A stretch of DNA of 64,000 bases, taken from the NCBI GenBank assembly GCA_015501595.1, contig JADNRX010000057.1:1-64000 (forward strand). Direction: 5' to 3'. Below are positions 22,711 through 33,884 of this stretch, one piece after another. The DNA is from Hymenopellis radicata. Its lineage: Eukaryota > Basidiomycota > Agaricomycetes > Agaricales > Physalacriaceae. A program made the position numbers and the translations under genes. Under the pieces are notes generated by a model, which made no database searches, was not told where the DNA came from, and was given only the letters and a program-made list of their open reading frames with translations. Position 1 is the first letter of the stretch. Each line of letters opens with the position of its first letter.

Positions 22711-23812
22711 TTACCGCTCTGGAGACAGCATCACTTCGTTACTCTTGTCTGGAGAGTTTGGCGTATCGTCGCCGTCGGGATCGAGTGGCGCACTCGAATT
22801 GGGGAATTCAGCCCAAGTCGAGGCCATGGTGTAGTCGCCCTCGCGGTCATCTTCTTCGCCAACGTCAGATAACGGCGCGGGCGATGATGTTAACATTCGC
22901 GAGAACAGAAGGTTGTCGTCCAGGTCGACAAGCGGTGGTGGCTGGGAATATACAGGGATCTGCTGAGGTGGATGGTGCTGCCGCATGTGAGCATGGCGCG
23001 AGGAGAACGTGTACGCCGGCGCCGACGACACTGCAGAAGAAAAGAAGGTGTATATGTAGAAATTCTGGGGCGGTGTCGACACTGCAGAGTCGTGCCAGTA
23101 CGCCGGCCCATCAGGGTGAGGGTGGGGACGAGGATGCCTAGCATGCGGGACAAAGATGCCGTCTTCTGCGGTCTTGCAGGGTCTGTAGCGGGTGCCCAAG
23201 GGATTGCCGCTAGAAGGTCGTTCATTAATTTATAGAAAAACGCTACAGTCTAGCAGATGCTCACCATATAGCACAACCGACGCCTTCACGGACACACCCG
23301 CAAGCGCTCCGCACGATCTTCGAAACAGCGGCGCGATCAAAGTAGGCAGTGTCCAGCGACACCACGGCGTCGGATGCGCGGGTCTTGGCCGTCCATACAC
23401 CGAGCCGCGCACGCGGAGCAGCTCGCATATGCACCAGCGCCCCACAGCCATTCGTTCTTCTAGGGCGTCTCGTCGTCGTCGTCGTGCGCGATGGCGGCGA
23501 TGCTGGGAACAGTGGGAAAAGCGATGGTTCAAATGCATCGTGGTGGTACTCGTCGAACTCGTTGTCATCCTGCTCCTCCTCGCCACCGCAGAACAGCGTC
23601 CACAGATACTCCTCCTTCTCTCTGTGCGGCCTCGGCGTCTCATCGGGCTCCCACGTCGCCCCATCCGCCGCAGCCGCTGTCTGCGCTGCCGTCGCATGAT
23701 GATCCAGCCGCATAGCGCCCCTGCGACGCAGGCGAGACGCCTCGCCAGTTCGGACCAAATCGGAGAGCACGATACTGTCGTCCGCGTCGTTGAGCTCAGC
23801 GTCGATGGGCAT
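22711..23812 (-). CDS. Unrecognised protein with a CGC...GCAICGNPLGT Cys motif, low-complexity flanks
   Basis: Two exons, 23265-23812 and 22711-23209, give 348 aa. Removing the intron 23210-23264 restores an ordered Cys-rich segment: ACGC, VREGVGCAICGNPLGT, RYRPC. It resembles a zinc-binding knuckle seen in conserved but unnamed basidiomycete proteins. Before it are acid-rich and Arg-rich runs (FCGGEEEQDDNEFDEYHH; TTTTTRRPRRTNGC). After it comes a His/Pro-rich region and an acidic tail (VGEEDDREGDY; DPDGDDTPNSPDK). Low-complexity flanks suggest a regulatory or scaffold protein; no function is assigned. An upstream in-frame ATG would add 22 residues, but the MPIDAELNDADD start looks more natural. 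Confidence 0.6.
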
Positions 23813-23935
23813 CGTGAATAGAGAGTCGGCGAAAGCACATTGTCGAGGGGTGGCAACTGCGTGTCCAGCTGATCGCAATGTAGCAAGAGGCGATTGCCTT
23901 TTGGGGCATAGCCCCTCTTTCTCTTCAACTACAAT

Positions 23936-24040
23936 CTATTCGACGCCTTACATACCCTAGCCTGCGCGTTCCCTCGTCTCCTGGAGGACTATCCGGGCAA
24001 GTCTGTGCAATACGGGCCCGCTTACAGCGAACAGTGTCAT
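23936..24040 (+). pseudogene. Short MFS-transporter trace next to block B
   Basis: The run GGCAAGTCTGTGCAATACGGG matches GGCAAGTCTGTGTAATACGGG in the block A transporter relic (14980), and both are followed by the same DUF6535 3' flank. Too little is left to read a protein. Confidence 0.3.
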
Positions 24041-25279
24041 AGGAATGACACGAATGAAGAATCATGTTACAATTTATATGAGGTTTACATCTCCAAACTT
24101 GGGTACGTTTCACTGGTCCGCAGGCGGTACTATTGGATGTAGGTACTGGAAATGAAAGCCCCGGCGGCGCGTTGTAAGCACACTACAGGTTAAGCTGTAT
24201 CTGATGCTGATATCTGGGATTCCGCCAGTAAGGCTGCACCAACGTCCATCTGCTTCTCAAGGTCAGGCACCAAGACTCCTTCGACCTGCATGAGGATTCA
24301 TCAGTAAACTGTGTCTTTCGTATCTAAGAGTAATGGACTGACAGACTCAGCATTTTCCAAGATCGTATGCAGTGTCTCCAAACTAGCCTCCAAACATTCT
24401 TGCACCTCTGGAGAAGAAAACTGGCGTGCAGTCCAGTCTACTACAGAATATTTGTGGAATGCTGCTGTGGCAGAGAAGTTCTGGAGAGAGTGTGGCCATG
24501 GAAATAGTGGTATCTCTGGGTTTGGCGATTGAGCCCATATGAGGATGGCTTTGAGTGCCACATTATACTCCCTCCATGATGTATGACTTGGGCATATCTT
24601 AGCCAGCTGTATGATGTCATTCTCGAGACCCTCAGGCTGTTTCCACTGGAGATTCCATCCCTGTGTTGTTGCAACAATCAGCATGAAACTGAGTATGAGT
24701 TGTTGCGGTTGGTAAAGGTATTCACAAAATTCATGACATTTTGAAGCTGATGTCAGAGTATACAGACCCTTAATATAATCTTGTATAACCTCATTCAGGG
24801 CAGTTCCCAGGAAAGTTCCAATGTCACCGTCATCACGTATTGGCACCCATTCTGCAAAGATGATCCCCATCCATCTTTCATCTCTGAAGATTCTATATGC
24901 ATCTTCATAACCATGAGACAATGCATTGCTTATTATGTTTATGAAATTACTAAGATACAAGTGTAATGATTGGGCATCACCTAAATCAGAATCATATTGT
25001 GATAGTGTGAAGTTATAGTAACCTAGCCAGGTTTGGAGAATGACTTCAAGCCTAGGAAAGTGAAATTTAGGCTTAAAGGAGTACCGACAGTAAAAGTAAT
25101 GAATTTCAAATACACATGAAAGAAGAGAATTACTGTTCAAGTTAGCTGTGAGTTTAGGGGAATAGATGAGAAGGAGACATCTTGAAGCTCTTTTAGAACA
25201 CTGCATAAAAAGTCAAAATCTACTGCAAAGTCAAAATCCACTTTCGAATCATCTGCATTCGGCATCACATCAGAGTATA

Positions 25280-25521
25280 CTGTACCGTTTCGACCGCATG
25301 TTCGCATAACGCGTCACGCGGCCATCGGAACCTAACTTAGAGCTAATGATAACGCGTAACGGGGCCTCATTTCAGGGCTGCATCGCCCAAAACGGCAATT
25401 TTTCGGGCCCGCCTGCGGCGGGACTTCCAAATTGGGCCTTGTGCCTGAAAACGAACCTATTTCCTGTAAGTTCGCGGCATAACGCGTCACATGCCGCGAA
25501 CTTACGGTCGAAACGGTACAG
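25280..25521. mobile_element. 242-bp MITE with ~20-bp TIRs and TA duplication
   Basis: The left end CTGTACCGTTTCGACCG and right end CGGTCGAAACGGTACAG are perfect inverted repeats, each flanked by TA (25278-25279 and 25522-25523). The similarity extends inward with a few mismatches. There is no coding capacity. TA target and CTGTA ends point to the Tc1/mariner superfamily. It sits inside DUF6535 copy B; copies A and C lack it. Confidence 0.8.
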
Positions 25522-26011
25522 TATGATAAGCTCCACAATGCAACTAAGAAGCTCCAAGTGCTGGCAATGTGCTATTGTAATATGGTCCATATCATCTTGG
25601 TAATGCAGAACATGAGAAAGGGCTAATTTTCCACTGAATATCAATGTTTTATGGTATGAAGAGATAGACTTGACTGTTATGCTGTCATAGGGCATCAAAA
25701 GGGGCAATTTGAGAATTATGTCCCAAATTTTTAATTGAAGATGAGTCCAGATGACTTGTGGACCCGTCATCAACAATGCACTAGAATTAATAATAGATGG
25801 TGGACTAATAACTACATATAGGAATTGAGCCAATGAACATTCATCAACATCAGAAGTAAGATATCTGTTAAGCTCATAAAGCACTATTTCTTCCCAAATG
25901 AGAGGATGCATGAGTACATGAGAGTGACTGGTAAAGAACTTATTACAATTGAAGAAGAAAGGCTCAGAGGTAGTGACCCAAGCAGCAGCTAAGACACGTG
26001 GATTGGGGCTA

Positions 26012-26274
26012 CTGTAGAGATTCGTTCAATTCGTCAGTCACGGGTCACAGGTGACCCGAAATTGACGAATTGTCACACTGGTCACAGGTCCCAGTGCGAT
26101 CTGACGAATTCGGGAAGCGAAAATGACCAAAAAATCAGCCAAATTGCTCCGAAAATCGATGAAATTGATGAAAATTTTTCCCAGTCACGGCACCTTCGGC
26201 GCCGCGACGAATTCAAAATTTCGTCACCCCGGTCACAGGTCACCCAGGGTGACGAATTGAACGAATCTGTACAG
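26012..26274. mobile_element. 263-bp MITE with 25-bp TIRs and TA duplication
   Basis: The ends CTGTAGAGATTCGTTCAATT and (reverse complement of the right end) CTGTACAGATTCGTTCAATT differ at one base over 25 bp, with TA on both sides (26010-26011, 26275-26276). The interior is built of GTCACAGGTCACC-type repeats and CGAATT. It shares the CTGTA start and TA target with the 242-bp element but not the rest, so it is a second Tc1/mariner-like family. Confidence 0.8.
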
Positions 26275-26312
26275 TATTCCATATACAATCAACGATTCTG
26301 CTGCATAATGAC

Positions 26313-27656
26313 TAGAGACTGCCACGGATCGTGAACCGGATCGATCCGCGATCCGGTCCACGGATATCCGTGCTCTGAAGCTGGCGACCGTGATCCGTAG
26401 TACGATCCGGATCGCCCACAGATCCGATCCGTTCAGTGATCCGATCCGCGGATTGAGTCACGGATCGCGACTCGGATCGCCACGTATGAGGAGGAGGAAG
26501 ATTTCGTTTCAGTGAGGCGCGGGATGCTCAATTGAGCAAACTGCATACCTGCACTGAAAGGAAGGGGATGGGGGATGTGTGATGATGGAGAGAGACAGGA
26601 GAGATAGAGGCAGGAGGTGGTGGTGCTCACTCGTCGTCAGTATCGATGAGCATCGTCCGCGTCAATGTCGTCGGCGTCGTCATGAGCATCGTCATCATCT
26701 GTGTTGTCGTCGGCGGCGCCGGTCGCGTCCATTGGAATCCTAGGCCATTTTTTAATGCCTGCATTGGCAGGGCTTACGAGCCAGAAGTCTGTGTAAGAAA
26801 AGGAACGTAAATGAACAATCAGTCAATTAAAGAATCGAAAACAAGCATTGAAAATGCACCTATCCGCGCGGCGTCGCCAGCAGACGCACCGCGCACCAGA
26901 ATCCCGCCTCTTCCGCCCTTCAAGCCTGCTCTTCCATCGTGGTAAGGCCTCTCGTAGGCCGTCGTCATTGTTGTGGACCCATTCGGGGGGCTTACGCGTC
27001 GCTGCTGGCCCGTTGCTAGGTGTCGTGGCCGTAGCAACGGCGTCGCGTATCATCCAGCCCTATTGCGAGGCACTCCAGCGGGTGGTGGGCGTCGTGCTGC
27101 CGTCGTAAAGCAGCATCCTCGTAGAAAAGGTGCCGTCATGAAGACGGGCACCATAAATCGCCCCAGAATGTATCCGAGGGCGTAGCGGTCGGCGTGAAGC
27201 CAAACCGCACAGTAAGAGCACGCAGATAAGAGGCTGGAGAAGCCCCAGAAGAAGTTCTGGGGCCGACGAGCATGATCTCGCGATCGTGCTGTGGTGGAAG
27301 GAGGAAAGAGTCAGCGTCTGAGCTGATCGATCCTTATCCGGCAGTTGCCGGGAGGTTCGGCCAGCTCGGCGATTGGGAAAATTCGACCGCAACATCGTTT
27401 CTGGGTGACGTTGCGGCCGTTTGAGGTCAAATAAAATTGTAAAAATCTTTAAAAAATGCAAGGTGAAAGTGTCTGAGAGTACGGGTGTTATACGGATCAG
27501 TGCCACGGATATCCGTGCACATCTCAGCCTAACCGTGACCCGTGCCGCGATCCGGATCGTACGGATCGGATCGCGTTTTTCCGATCCGATCCGCGGATCG
27601 AGTCGGGGATCGGGTGGCGGATATCCGCCGTTTTACCCAATCCGTGGCAGACTCTA
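26313..27656. mobile_element. 1.34-kb non-autonomous hAT-like transposon
   Basis: The 8-bp direct repeats ATAATGAC (26305-26312, 27657-27664) flank inverted ends TAGAGACTGCCACGGAT and (reversed) TAGAGTCTGCCACGGAT, 16 of 17 identical. TAGAG fits the hAT terminal pattern, and the target fits the nTnnnnAn preference. Both subterminal zones (about 120-150 bp) are packed with GATCCG/CGGATC words, possible transposase-binding sites. No transposase frame is seen in the ~900-bp core, so it would depend on a partner elsewhere. It is inserted in DUF6535 copy B. Confidence 0.85.
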
Positions 27657-29289
27657 ATAATGACATCTTTTCACTAATACCGGTCATTGGAAAGAATAAA
27701 GCAGAACGACAAAGGCGCTCTAGCACCTCCAATGAATGGCCAGGCAGACTCCATGATTCTTCTATAACCAGTTGATCACGTTGACTCTGCATAGTTGTGG
27801 CACCACTCCATTTTGTCACAGCATAAGAGCGCGACTCAGCACGAAGTCCACTGATGCCTTGTAAGACAAGAGAATGAACAGTAGGGTTTGATGACATGTG
27901 ATACAACCAGTCGAGAGCATCCACACAGAGAGTATTATGCAAGGCTTGAACTGTATCAGACTCTAGTTGAGCCAACGACTTGAACTGATACCGCAACACC
28001 TCCAATTTCGAAGTTGTGGAAGACTGATGTTCTGACAAAATATCTGAAGCCATGGAAGACTGCTGTCCCGGCGATAAACTATCCAAAGCTGTGAAAGACT
28101 GATGTTCTAATAGAACATTCGGCTTGCGGATACTACAACATGCTATAAAATAATGATGGATAGACTGAATGCTGAACCGGACAACTTGACAAACATGATG
28201 AATGAAGTCAGTCAGGGGTGTCTGGTAGGGACATTGTGGAAAGATAATGGAAATTGTATTGCTGATGAGATAGAGCACACAGATAAAGACTGTAAGTGTG
28301 CCAATAGCCCATGTGAGCGAGACACATAATGGGACATAGAAAAGGGCAAGGCCAATAAAGAAGAGCATGAGGGAGATGTGCATAATGATAGGGAGCATTC
28401 CAATGATGATACGGACACGCCATTTCTCAAAGCCCATGAAACGAAACTGGCGAATGTGACTGCGAAGTTCCGGTGTACCAGAACGGAAGGTCATGTACCA
28501 GTGCAACCATTGCTTCACCAGGACGGCGGCGAGAGCAACGACGAGACTGGTAGTGAGACTGACAACCCACAATCCGTTGATCCAGATGTCAATGACATCA
28601 GGCTCGAATTTCTCAGCGGGGTTTATGGAGGGAGTCGTAACATTCACCAACCCGCCATCAGCCATGGCGAGTTGAACGATGAGAAGATCGTGGAGGAGGA
28701 GAGCGGACATCTGTGAGAAATCTGCCTGAAGGTTCTGGGAAACCTGTACGAGAAATGATGTGACAACAGCAGAAAAGAGACCAGCCTAGTAAGCCTACTT
28801 AGTAAGAATGCTCAACGATGAGCTTGAATACGTACAAATACCAGCATTACATCGAGACCATCGCGGGATTGGCCAACCATGTTTTCATCAAAGGCGGCAG
28901 CTTCTTCAACATACACACGGTACACTCTTGCATTGGGCGCGGTTTCCTCGCCGTAAGGATCCTCTGGGAATCGCCCCACGTAGTCATCATGGAAGACAGG
29001 CCGCGAATAGCCCTGCCTTGTCGCATCCTGCGTCAGCCCAAAGAACGTTTGCGCGGGCTGTGAGGGTTGGGGTACAGGTGCAGGACTCGGCTGGGTGCTT
29101 TCGGCCTGCATTGGTGTGTGAAAGCAAGATGTTTAACAGCAGCAGAGCGGCTGTGCTGTCATTCGTCATCTGCATCAGGATCAGATGACACGAATTAAGA
29201 AGCTGAGCTGTGAAAACGCACAACCGTCCGCCATCCGGTGATATCTTATTTTGCGCGCTGCCGGTATAATGAGGCTGACCTCCTTCGAC

Positions 29290-29815
29290 GCCAGCACCAG
29301 CTTCTCCGTATCATGAACGACCCGCCGACCACCTACAAGCAGCATAACAGAACGATATCCCGACCGCATCTGCCGACGTTTTCCTTCCGGACCAGGAATT
29401 TCTCATCGAGTTGAAAACTGTGACCTTGGAAGGCTATCCTGAAGGGGTTGTGCGGCGCGAAGAAGCATGGTTATTCTGAGCAGGTAGCACTGGAAAAGCT
29501 GGGTGCGGCGTTTCAGACGATGGACCTGACGCCGAGTCGGTCGCGATCTGAGGCACACGTGTGGAAAGACGACGAGTCCTGCCCTGAAAGTTTTGCACGC
29601 CGACCCGCTTTTGGGAGTTGGCGTGGAACGCGTTCCAATTTACAATCGCAGGGAGAGGTATCTGACTTTGGATAGTCTCTGGCACGAGGCGCATGAGCAG
29701 AACGAGGATTACTGGAAGGTGACTGGGCGCGTCGGATTCTGGTTAAGTGTCGGATACGTGGGTGCGATGGAGTAAACTTCCTCGCGGGCATACGCGTTAT
29801 CGGTCATTCGATGTC
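29290..29815. pseudogene. Rearranged 3' pieces of the PD-(D/E)XK-like gene (block B)
   Basis: Bases 29310-29375 match 57380-57440 in the same orientation and so read the C-terminal coding strand on minus. They are joined to 29380-29800, which matches the reverse of 57540-57860 and reads the coding strand on plus. The plus part keeps FLIELKTVT (the ExK strand) and LDSLWHEAHEQNEDYWKV but has stops and frameshifts. This head-to-head arrangement of two halves of one exon is an inversion scar. Confidence 0.6.
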
Positions 29816-30139
29816 GGGTCGTACAACTCGAGCTCTGCGATGGCGTAGATGTCGTCATTCACGAACTGGTGCATGAGAAGGAACTGGCTCGTATATCTTG
29901 GATTAACCGTCTACCTGAACTCCTGAGTGACAACTCGGCAATTTACTGGCTAGTAGTCTCCGCTCTTTGATGTCCACACCATGGGAGTAAAATCTCTGGC
30001 AATGATGATGATATTTAGCAATTTCCTACAATCCTGACGTATAGATACTCACCGATGCAGGGAACGCACTGTTGGCAGACAAGGAAGATTTACCTGCCAC
30101 CAACGAGCCTTGTGCAGGTGTAGTAGACTTAGAGCAGTG

Positions 30140-30870
30140 TCCCTTGGGGTACCTATTAAAGGATTACTACTCTTCGGCTGATAATGTCATCAGACCTTTC
30201 AAGATTCGACGTGGCCGTGCAATCTTCAGGTCTTTGCTTGGTGAAGAAGATGGCGTCGCGAGTCCTGCGCGTATCAGTGTTGCAAAACTGTCGTGCAAAT
30301 GTGATTAGAACTTGAAAGAGACGACGAAGTAAAGGCGCGGATATGGGAGTGGCCGTCGAAAGTCTCCCAGAAGCAATGTGATTCGCCATGTACATTCGTA
30401 ACGTCGTCGTAGACGAAGAACGGGATGGAGACAGCCACGCCATTCGCTGTCAACGACTCAATGGAGATTTGCGAGCCACATACCTTGCGTTTCGTCACCA
30501 GTGCTGCTCTCGTGCCCAAGTTTCCCATTTCGTGTGGCGGCGTGTCGTCTGTCTCCAAGAGATCCCGCTTCTTGCCCTTTCCGAGCCAACGCCATCCTTC
30601 TCCTTATTCGAGGCGTCAGCGGTTCGTAGAGACGCGACCTTACAAATTAATTTCTGCTTGGTAGTTTATCTTGTATGGGAGAATGGGGAAACGCGAGATG
30701 CGTGAAGGGAAGACAAGACTGGAAAAGAGATGATCGACCAGTGGAGACAAAGTGGAGAAAGCAAGGACGAAAGGTGCGAGTTGCCTTTTTGAGAATCGGC
30801 TTCAGACGTCCACGTCCTCGCTCGATGTCCACCGCATTCTTTGGCAACCTTCACCCTGAAATATCAGCGA
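30140..30870 (-). pseudogene. 5' half of the PD-(D/E)XK-like gene, decayed (block B)
   Basis: Read on minus, the region matches the 5' half of the block C gene: TFARQFCNTDTRRTRDAIFFT beside KQRPEDCTATSNLERSD, with an upstream sequence matching the leader and basic region. In-frame stops are present and the segment is out of order with the 3' pieces at 29290-29815. It is non-coding now. Confidence 0.55.
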
Positions 30871-30879
30871 TTTGCTTCA

Positions 30880-31580
30880 AAACGTTCTGGGTTATTCGGC
30901 TTACTTTCCTGTTCTATGGTACGGACCTCTGGCCACTGCTTCCCATGGTGTCGAGTGCGCTGCGCCTGGATTGGCCTGGAAGGATATTCGAAACAGCGCT
31001 ACAGGGAGCGTGGTTCAAGCTCGGGTGAAGATGTGGTGTTTGGGTGAGACGACGATGGTCTCTTCGGGTACGGCATACGCCAATTCAAAAGAAACTGATA
31101 CCACTCATTGTCAATTCTAGCAGAATACGAAAATTATGCTCACCGCTTCAAGCTTCAAGTCCCTTTTCCAGCTGTGTAGCACCTTCTGCGTATCCAGACG
31201 TTCATCTTATTCACACAGCGCCAGTCAATATCTGTTCGTTTTACACCAAGCGCCATACATGGTCTTGTTTGCTAGACGGCGAAGAGCCTGGATGCGCGTC
31301 CACATTTCCTCCATTGTTGGACCGGGATGTCGAGGGACTCTTTTGCTCATCCGAAGGGATTGGATGTGACAATATACCAAGGTGAGCTGGACTCCAGCCT
31401 CAAATAGTTGCTGACGTGACATTTCCTCATCCTCGTGTAGATACGCGACTCTTTCGGAAAAAAGGACGAATGACGCGCCGACGTGGATTGGGGTAGCGCT
31501 GGAATTGACGCAAGACATAGCATATTCGACGAGTACCGCCAGCCTAAATGGTGTATCGACGCTTTTCACTTCTATATTCC
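30880..31580. other. No gene seen
   Basis: Unique sequence between the decayed nuclease-like segment and the aldolase relic. Short frames without motifs. Confidence 0.3.
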
Positions 31581-31581
31581 G

Positions 31582-31765
31582 CTCCGGCGTCGAGCGCCAT
31601 GTAATCCTGTCGCGCGCATTCGATGGAAGGCGGACGACTGAGGATCATGCGGCCTTGGGAGTGCATTTTCAGCGCGTGGATCTACATCTGGTTGAATAAG
31701 GACGCACCATGTCGACCATAGGCATAGGCGAGAAAGGCCCAGTCGAGGCTTGTGGCTGCGAGGAA
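31582..31765 (-). pseudogene. Relic of a fourth HpcH/HpaI aldolase
   Basis: GGCGTCGAGCGCCATGTAAT and the following GATCATGCGGCCTTGGGAGT match copy 2 bases 21435-21510. The piece spans the end of exon 1 (a CTCGCAGCCACAAGCCTCGACT-like ATN-DW stretch), intron 1 and the first part of exon 2. Large internal deletions and substitutions leave no open frame. It lies 0.6 kb from intact copy 3, same strand. Confidence 0.7.
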
Positions 31766-32359
31766 TGCCGGCGGAGGGAATGCAGTAAAGTTTAGTGCAT
31801 GAAGGTCAGTACGCGCTCATGAGCAGCTTTGATATGACTTTCACCTCGAGCGCTCGTCAGAGTTCTCTGTAATAAGGATACGTACACGGCGGTGAAATTG
31901 AACAATCCCTGTCGCCACGGTCTCAGCTGCTCATGCTCATGTCATCTGTACATTTCGGTATGTCCATGCGAGAATCAATATCCTATTGAGGACGTTCTAA
32001 AGTTAAAGTCAACAAATTGCGCCACACTTTCATCATAATAAAGTCAATCAAGATCGGAAGACTAGGCCAGGCATGTCCTGGAAGTAAAAATTCTGCTCTC
32101 CTCTATTCACTCGTAGTATGATTGGTGAGGTGACCACCTTTTCGAGCAAGGGCGACGCTGTTCCTCCACTCATAAACTTAATTGTCTGTCAACGCGAGTC
32201 TATTGAAGAGGATGACTGGTCGTACAAACATCCGAATTTGTGTTGAACCATCAGGAGAGAATTTCCATGCCTGGAAGATATAAATATGTCTACTTGATTT
32301 TGTAGTATACCTGCAGTGCCAGTATCGACACGGTCGTCATATTCTTCGCCGGAGGAGTG
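31766..32359. other. No gene seen
   Basis: AT-richer spacer between the aldolase relic and aldolase copy 3. Confidence 0.3.
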
Positions 32360-33369
32360 TTACGCGCTCCCTACCCTAGCCGCTTCAATGACCTCACGTC
32401 CCGACTTCATCCCATCTCGAATACCATCGGCCAGAATCCAAGAGTCCACAAGTTTGGTAGTGCCCATCATCCTATACCCAGCCTGATATTTCTCAGAAAT
32501 CATGCTCTCCGGGCCGAACCCAACCAACGGCTTCTTATATTTCAAGGCGAGCTCGTGAATGCGCGCCATGGATTTCTCGAATAATGTTGGGTCCGCGAGC
32601 TCCAACGACAGATCGGTTGGGCCAATCACTAGTAGGAAAAAGTTGGGGAAAGGCTTTCAGTTAATGGCGATACGCCAGCCAAGAGAGGCTTACTGATAGC
32701 GTCGACACCCTCGATCTGCATAATCTCTTCCAAATTCTCTACACCCCTGCGGCTTTCGATTTGGGGTATGACGGCGACATGATCGCTAGCGACGTCCAGC
32801 CAGGTCTTTCCGTCTGGTGCGGCGTCTTGAAGGCCGGGTAAAACTACAACCTACGTGAGATGCAGCTGCAGATGAGACGACTATGCCTTGCGTGCAAATG
32901 GGGGAAATGATCGATGTCCTCGAGGAGGGAACCGGGCACCGTTTATCGACGCTCGCACTTCCTCTGGCGTCTCCGTGTGTGGAATCATGACGCCACCCGC
33001 GCCGGCATCTAAGGCCCACCCAATCCAGTTGTGGGCGTGTGAAGGAACGCGGACCACGGGTATCACTCGGCCTCGAGAGTATGTTTTCACGGTCTCGATC
33101 TGTTCGCCAATGAAAGCAAAAGTACCATCAATCGGATAAATAGATGAATTTACACAGACCATATCAGCCAGAAGCCTTGGAGAATACGACGTATGTTCAG
33201 CGTCAATCCAAATCCAGTCTGTGTCGGTAGCAGCGATTATCTTGCAGGTCTCCAGAGAGGGTATGCCAATGCCGACGCCCAAGAGGACGTTTCCATTCTT
33301 GAGTGTATCAGCGATGGCAAGCCGGAGGTTAGGTGACTGGCGAAGGTGGAGAGCGTTGTATCGGTCCAT
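32360..33369 (-). CDS. HpcH/HpaI aldolase family protein (copy 3)
   Basis: Exons 33160-33369, 32892-33099, 32694-32843 and 32360-32628 give 278 aa, with the same three intron positions and phases as copies 1 and 2. Intron 2 (32844-32891) starts GCAAGG instead of GT, a GC-AG intron; the following exon joins in frame to the same Leu-Leu-Pro-Gly sequence. Active-site blocks are present: IDAEHTSYS, VVRVPSHAH, GAGGVMIPHTET, AVIPQIES and IGPTDLS. It is the most diverged copy (C-terminus MMGTTKLVDSWILADGI). A TTATAA element at 33411-33416 precedes the ATG by 42 nt. Confidence 0.88.
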
Positions 33370-33410
33370 TGGGATGGGAGGTGAGGTGATCAAGGCAGGT
33401 CGAGACACGC

Positions 33411-33416
33411 TTATAA
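33411..33416 (-). promoter_or_regulatory. TATA-like element of aldolase copy 3
   Basis: GCTTATAAGC on either strand, 42 nt before the ATG at 33369; a palindromic core. Confidence 0.35.
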
Positions 33417-33884
33417 GCCCAAGCAGGGTTTCTTCGGAGACAAAACTCTTTCGGGTTGGGCGGTTGAAGAAAAGGGCGCCGGTCAGAGTAAAAGGCCCAG
33501 TGGGAACAACGGCACCCTTGAAGAACGACGCGGTTTATTCACGGGGCTGATAAAGGTAGGCACAGTCTCGCATGTCGGCGCAGAACAGAACTCCCAAAGG
33601 ACCATTTCACACGAGCCTGTCATTCCAGACATATCGTCCTTGTCTAAAAGTGGCGACCCCGCGTTCCCAAAAGTATCAAGTTCGGCCGTTTGTCGACGAA
33701 GAAAGGACATGAACGCTCGTTTGGTGGTGGTTCAATGGTGGTTGATATTCAAAATAGCTCGGCAATTACCGTGCCAAGTGAGATCATGATCGGCGTGAGA
33801 GATTTGCAGCTTTGTTTGTCGCCTCCATCACGATCCCCTACGTAGGTGCTCACCGATACCCACCGATACCCACCGCCGGCCGTT
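33417..33884. other. Intergenic, no gene seen
   Basis: 470 nt between divergent genes. A short direct repeat, ACCGATACCC (33852-33871), lies just before the secreted-protein start. Confidence 0.35.

Larger units (their letters stand above)
24190..29111 (-). pseudogene. DUF6535 gene copy B, broken by three transposons
   Basis: Exon 1 (28812-29111) lacks the first ~30 codons of copies A and C; the deletion joins the upstream flank directly to MQAESTQPSP. Exon 2 is conserved through the four helices (NGLWVVSLTTSLVVALAAVL, ISLMLFFIGLALFYVPL). It is then cut by a 1344-bp hAT-like element (26313-27656), a 263-bp MITE (26012-26274) and a 242-bp MITE (25280-25521). Leaving out the hAT element and the 263-bp MITE with one copy of each target duplication restores an open frame across both sites (...EKMSL to HPLIWEEIV), so the gene was coding when they landed. 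Further 1-nt shifts lie near 25140-25275. The conserved last exon starting VEGVLVPDLE reads to TAA at 24190. It is non-functional. Confidence 0.8.

Noticed and set aside
23230..23928. 232-aa Arg-rich frame overlapping the Cys-motif gene
   Set aside because: Same strand, other frame; arginine-rich shadow of the coding frame whose intron restores GCAICGNPLGT.
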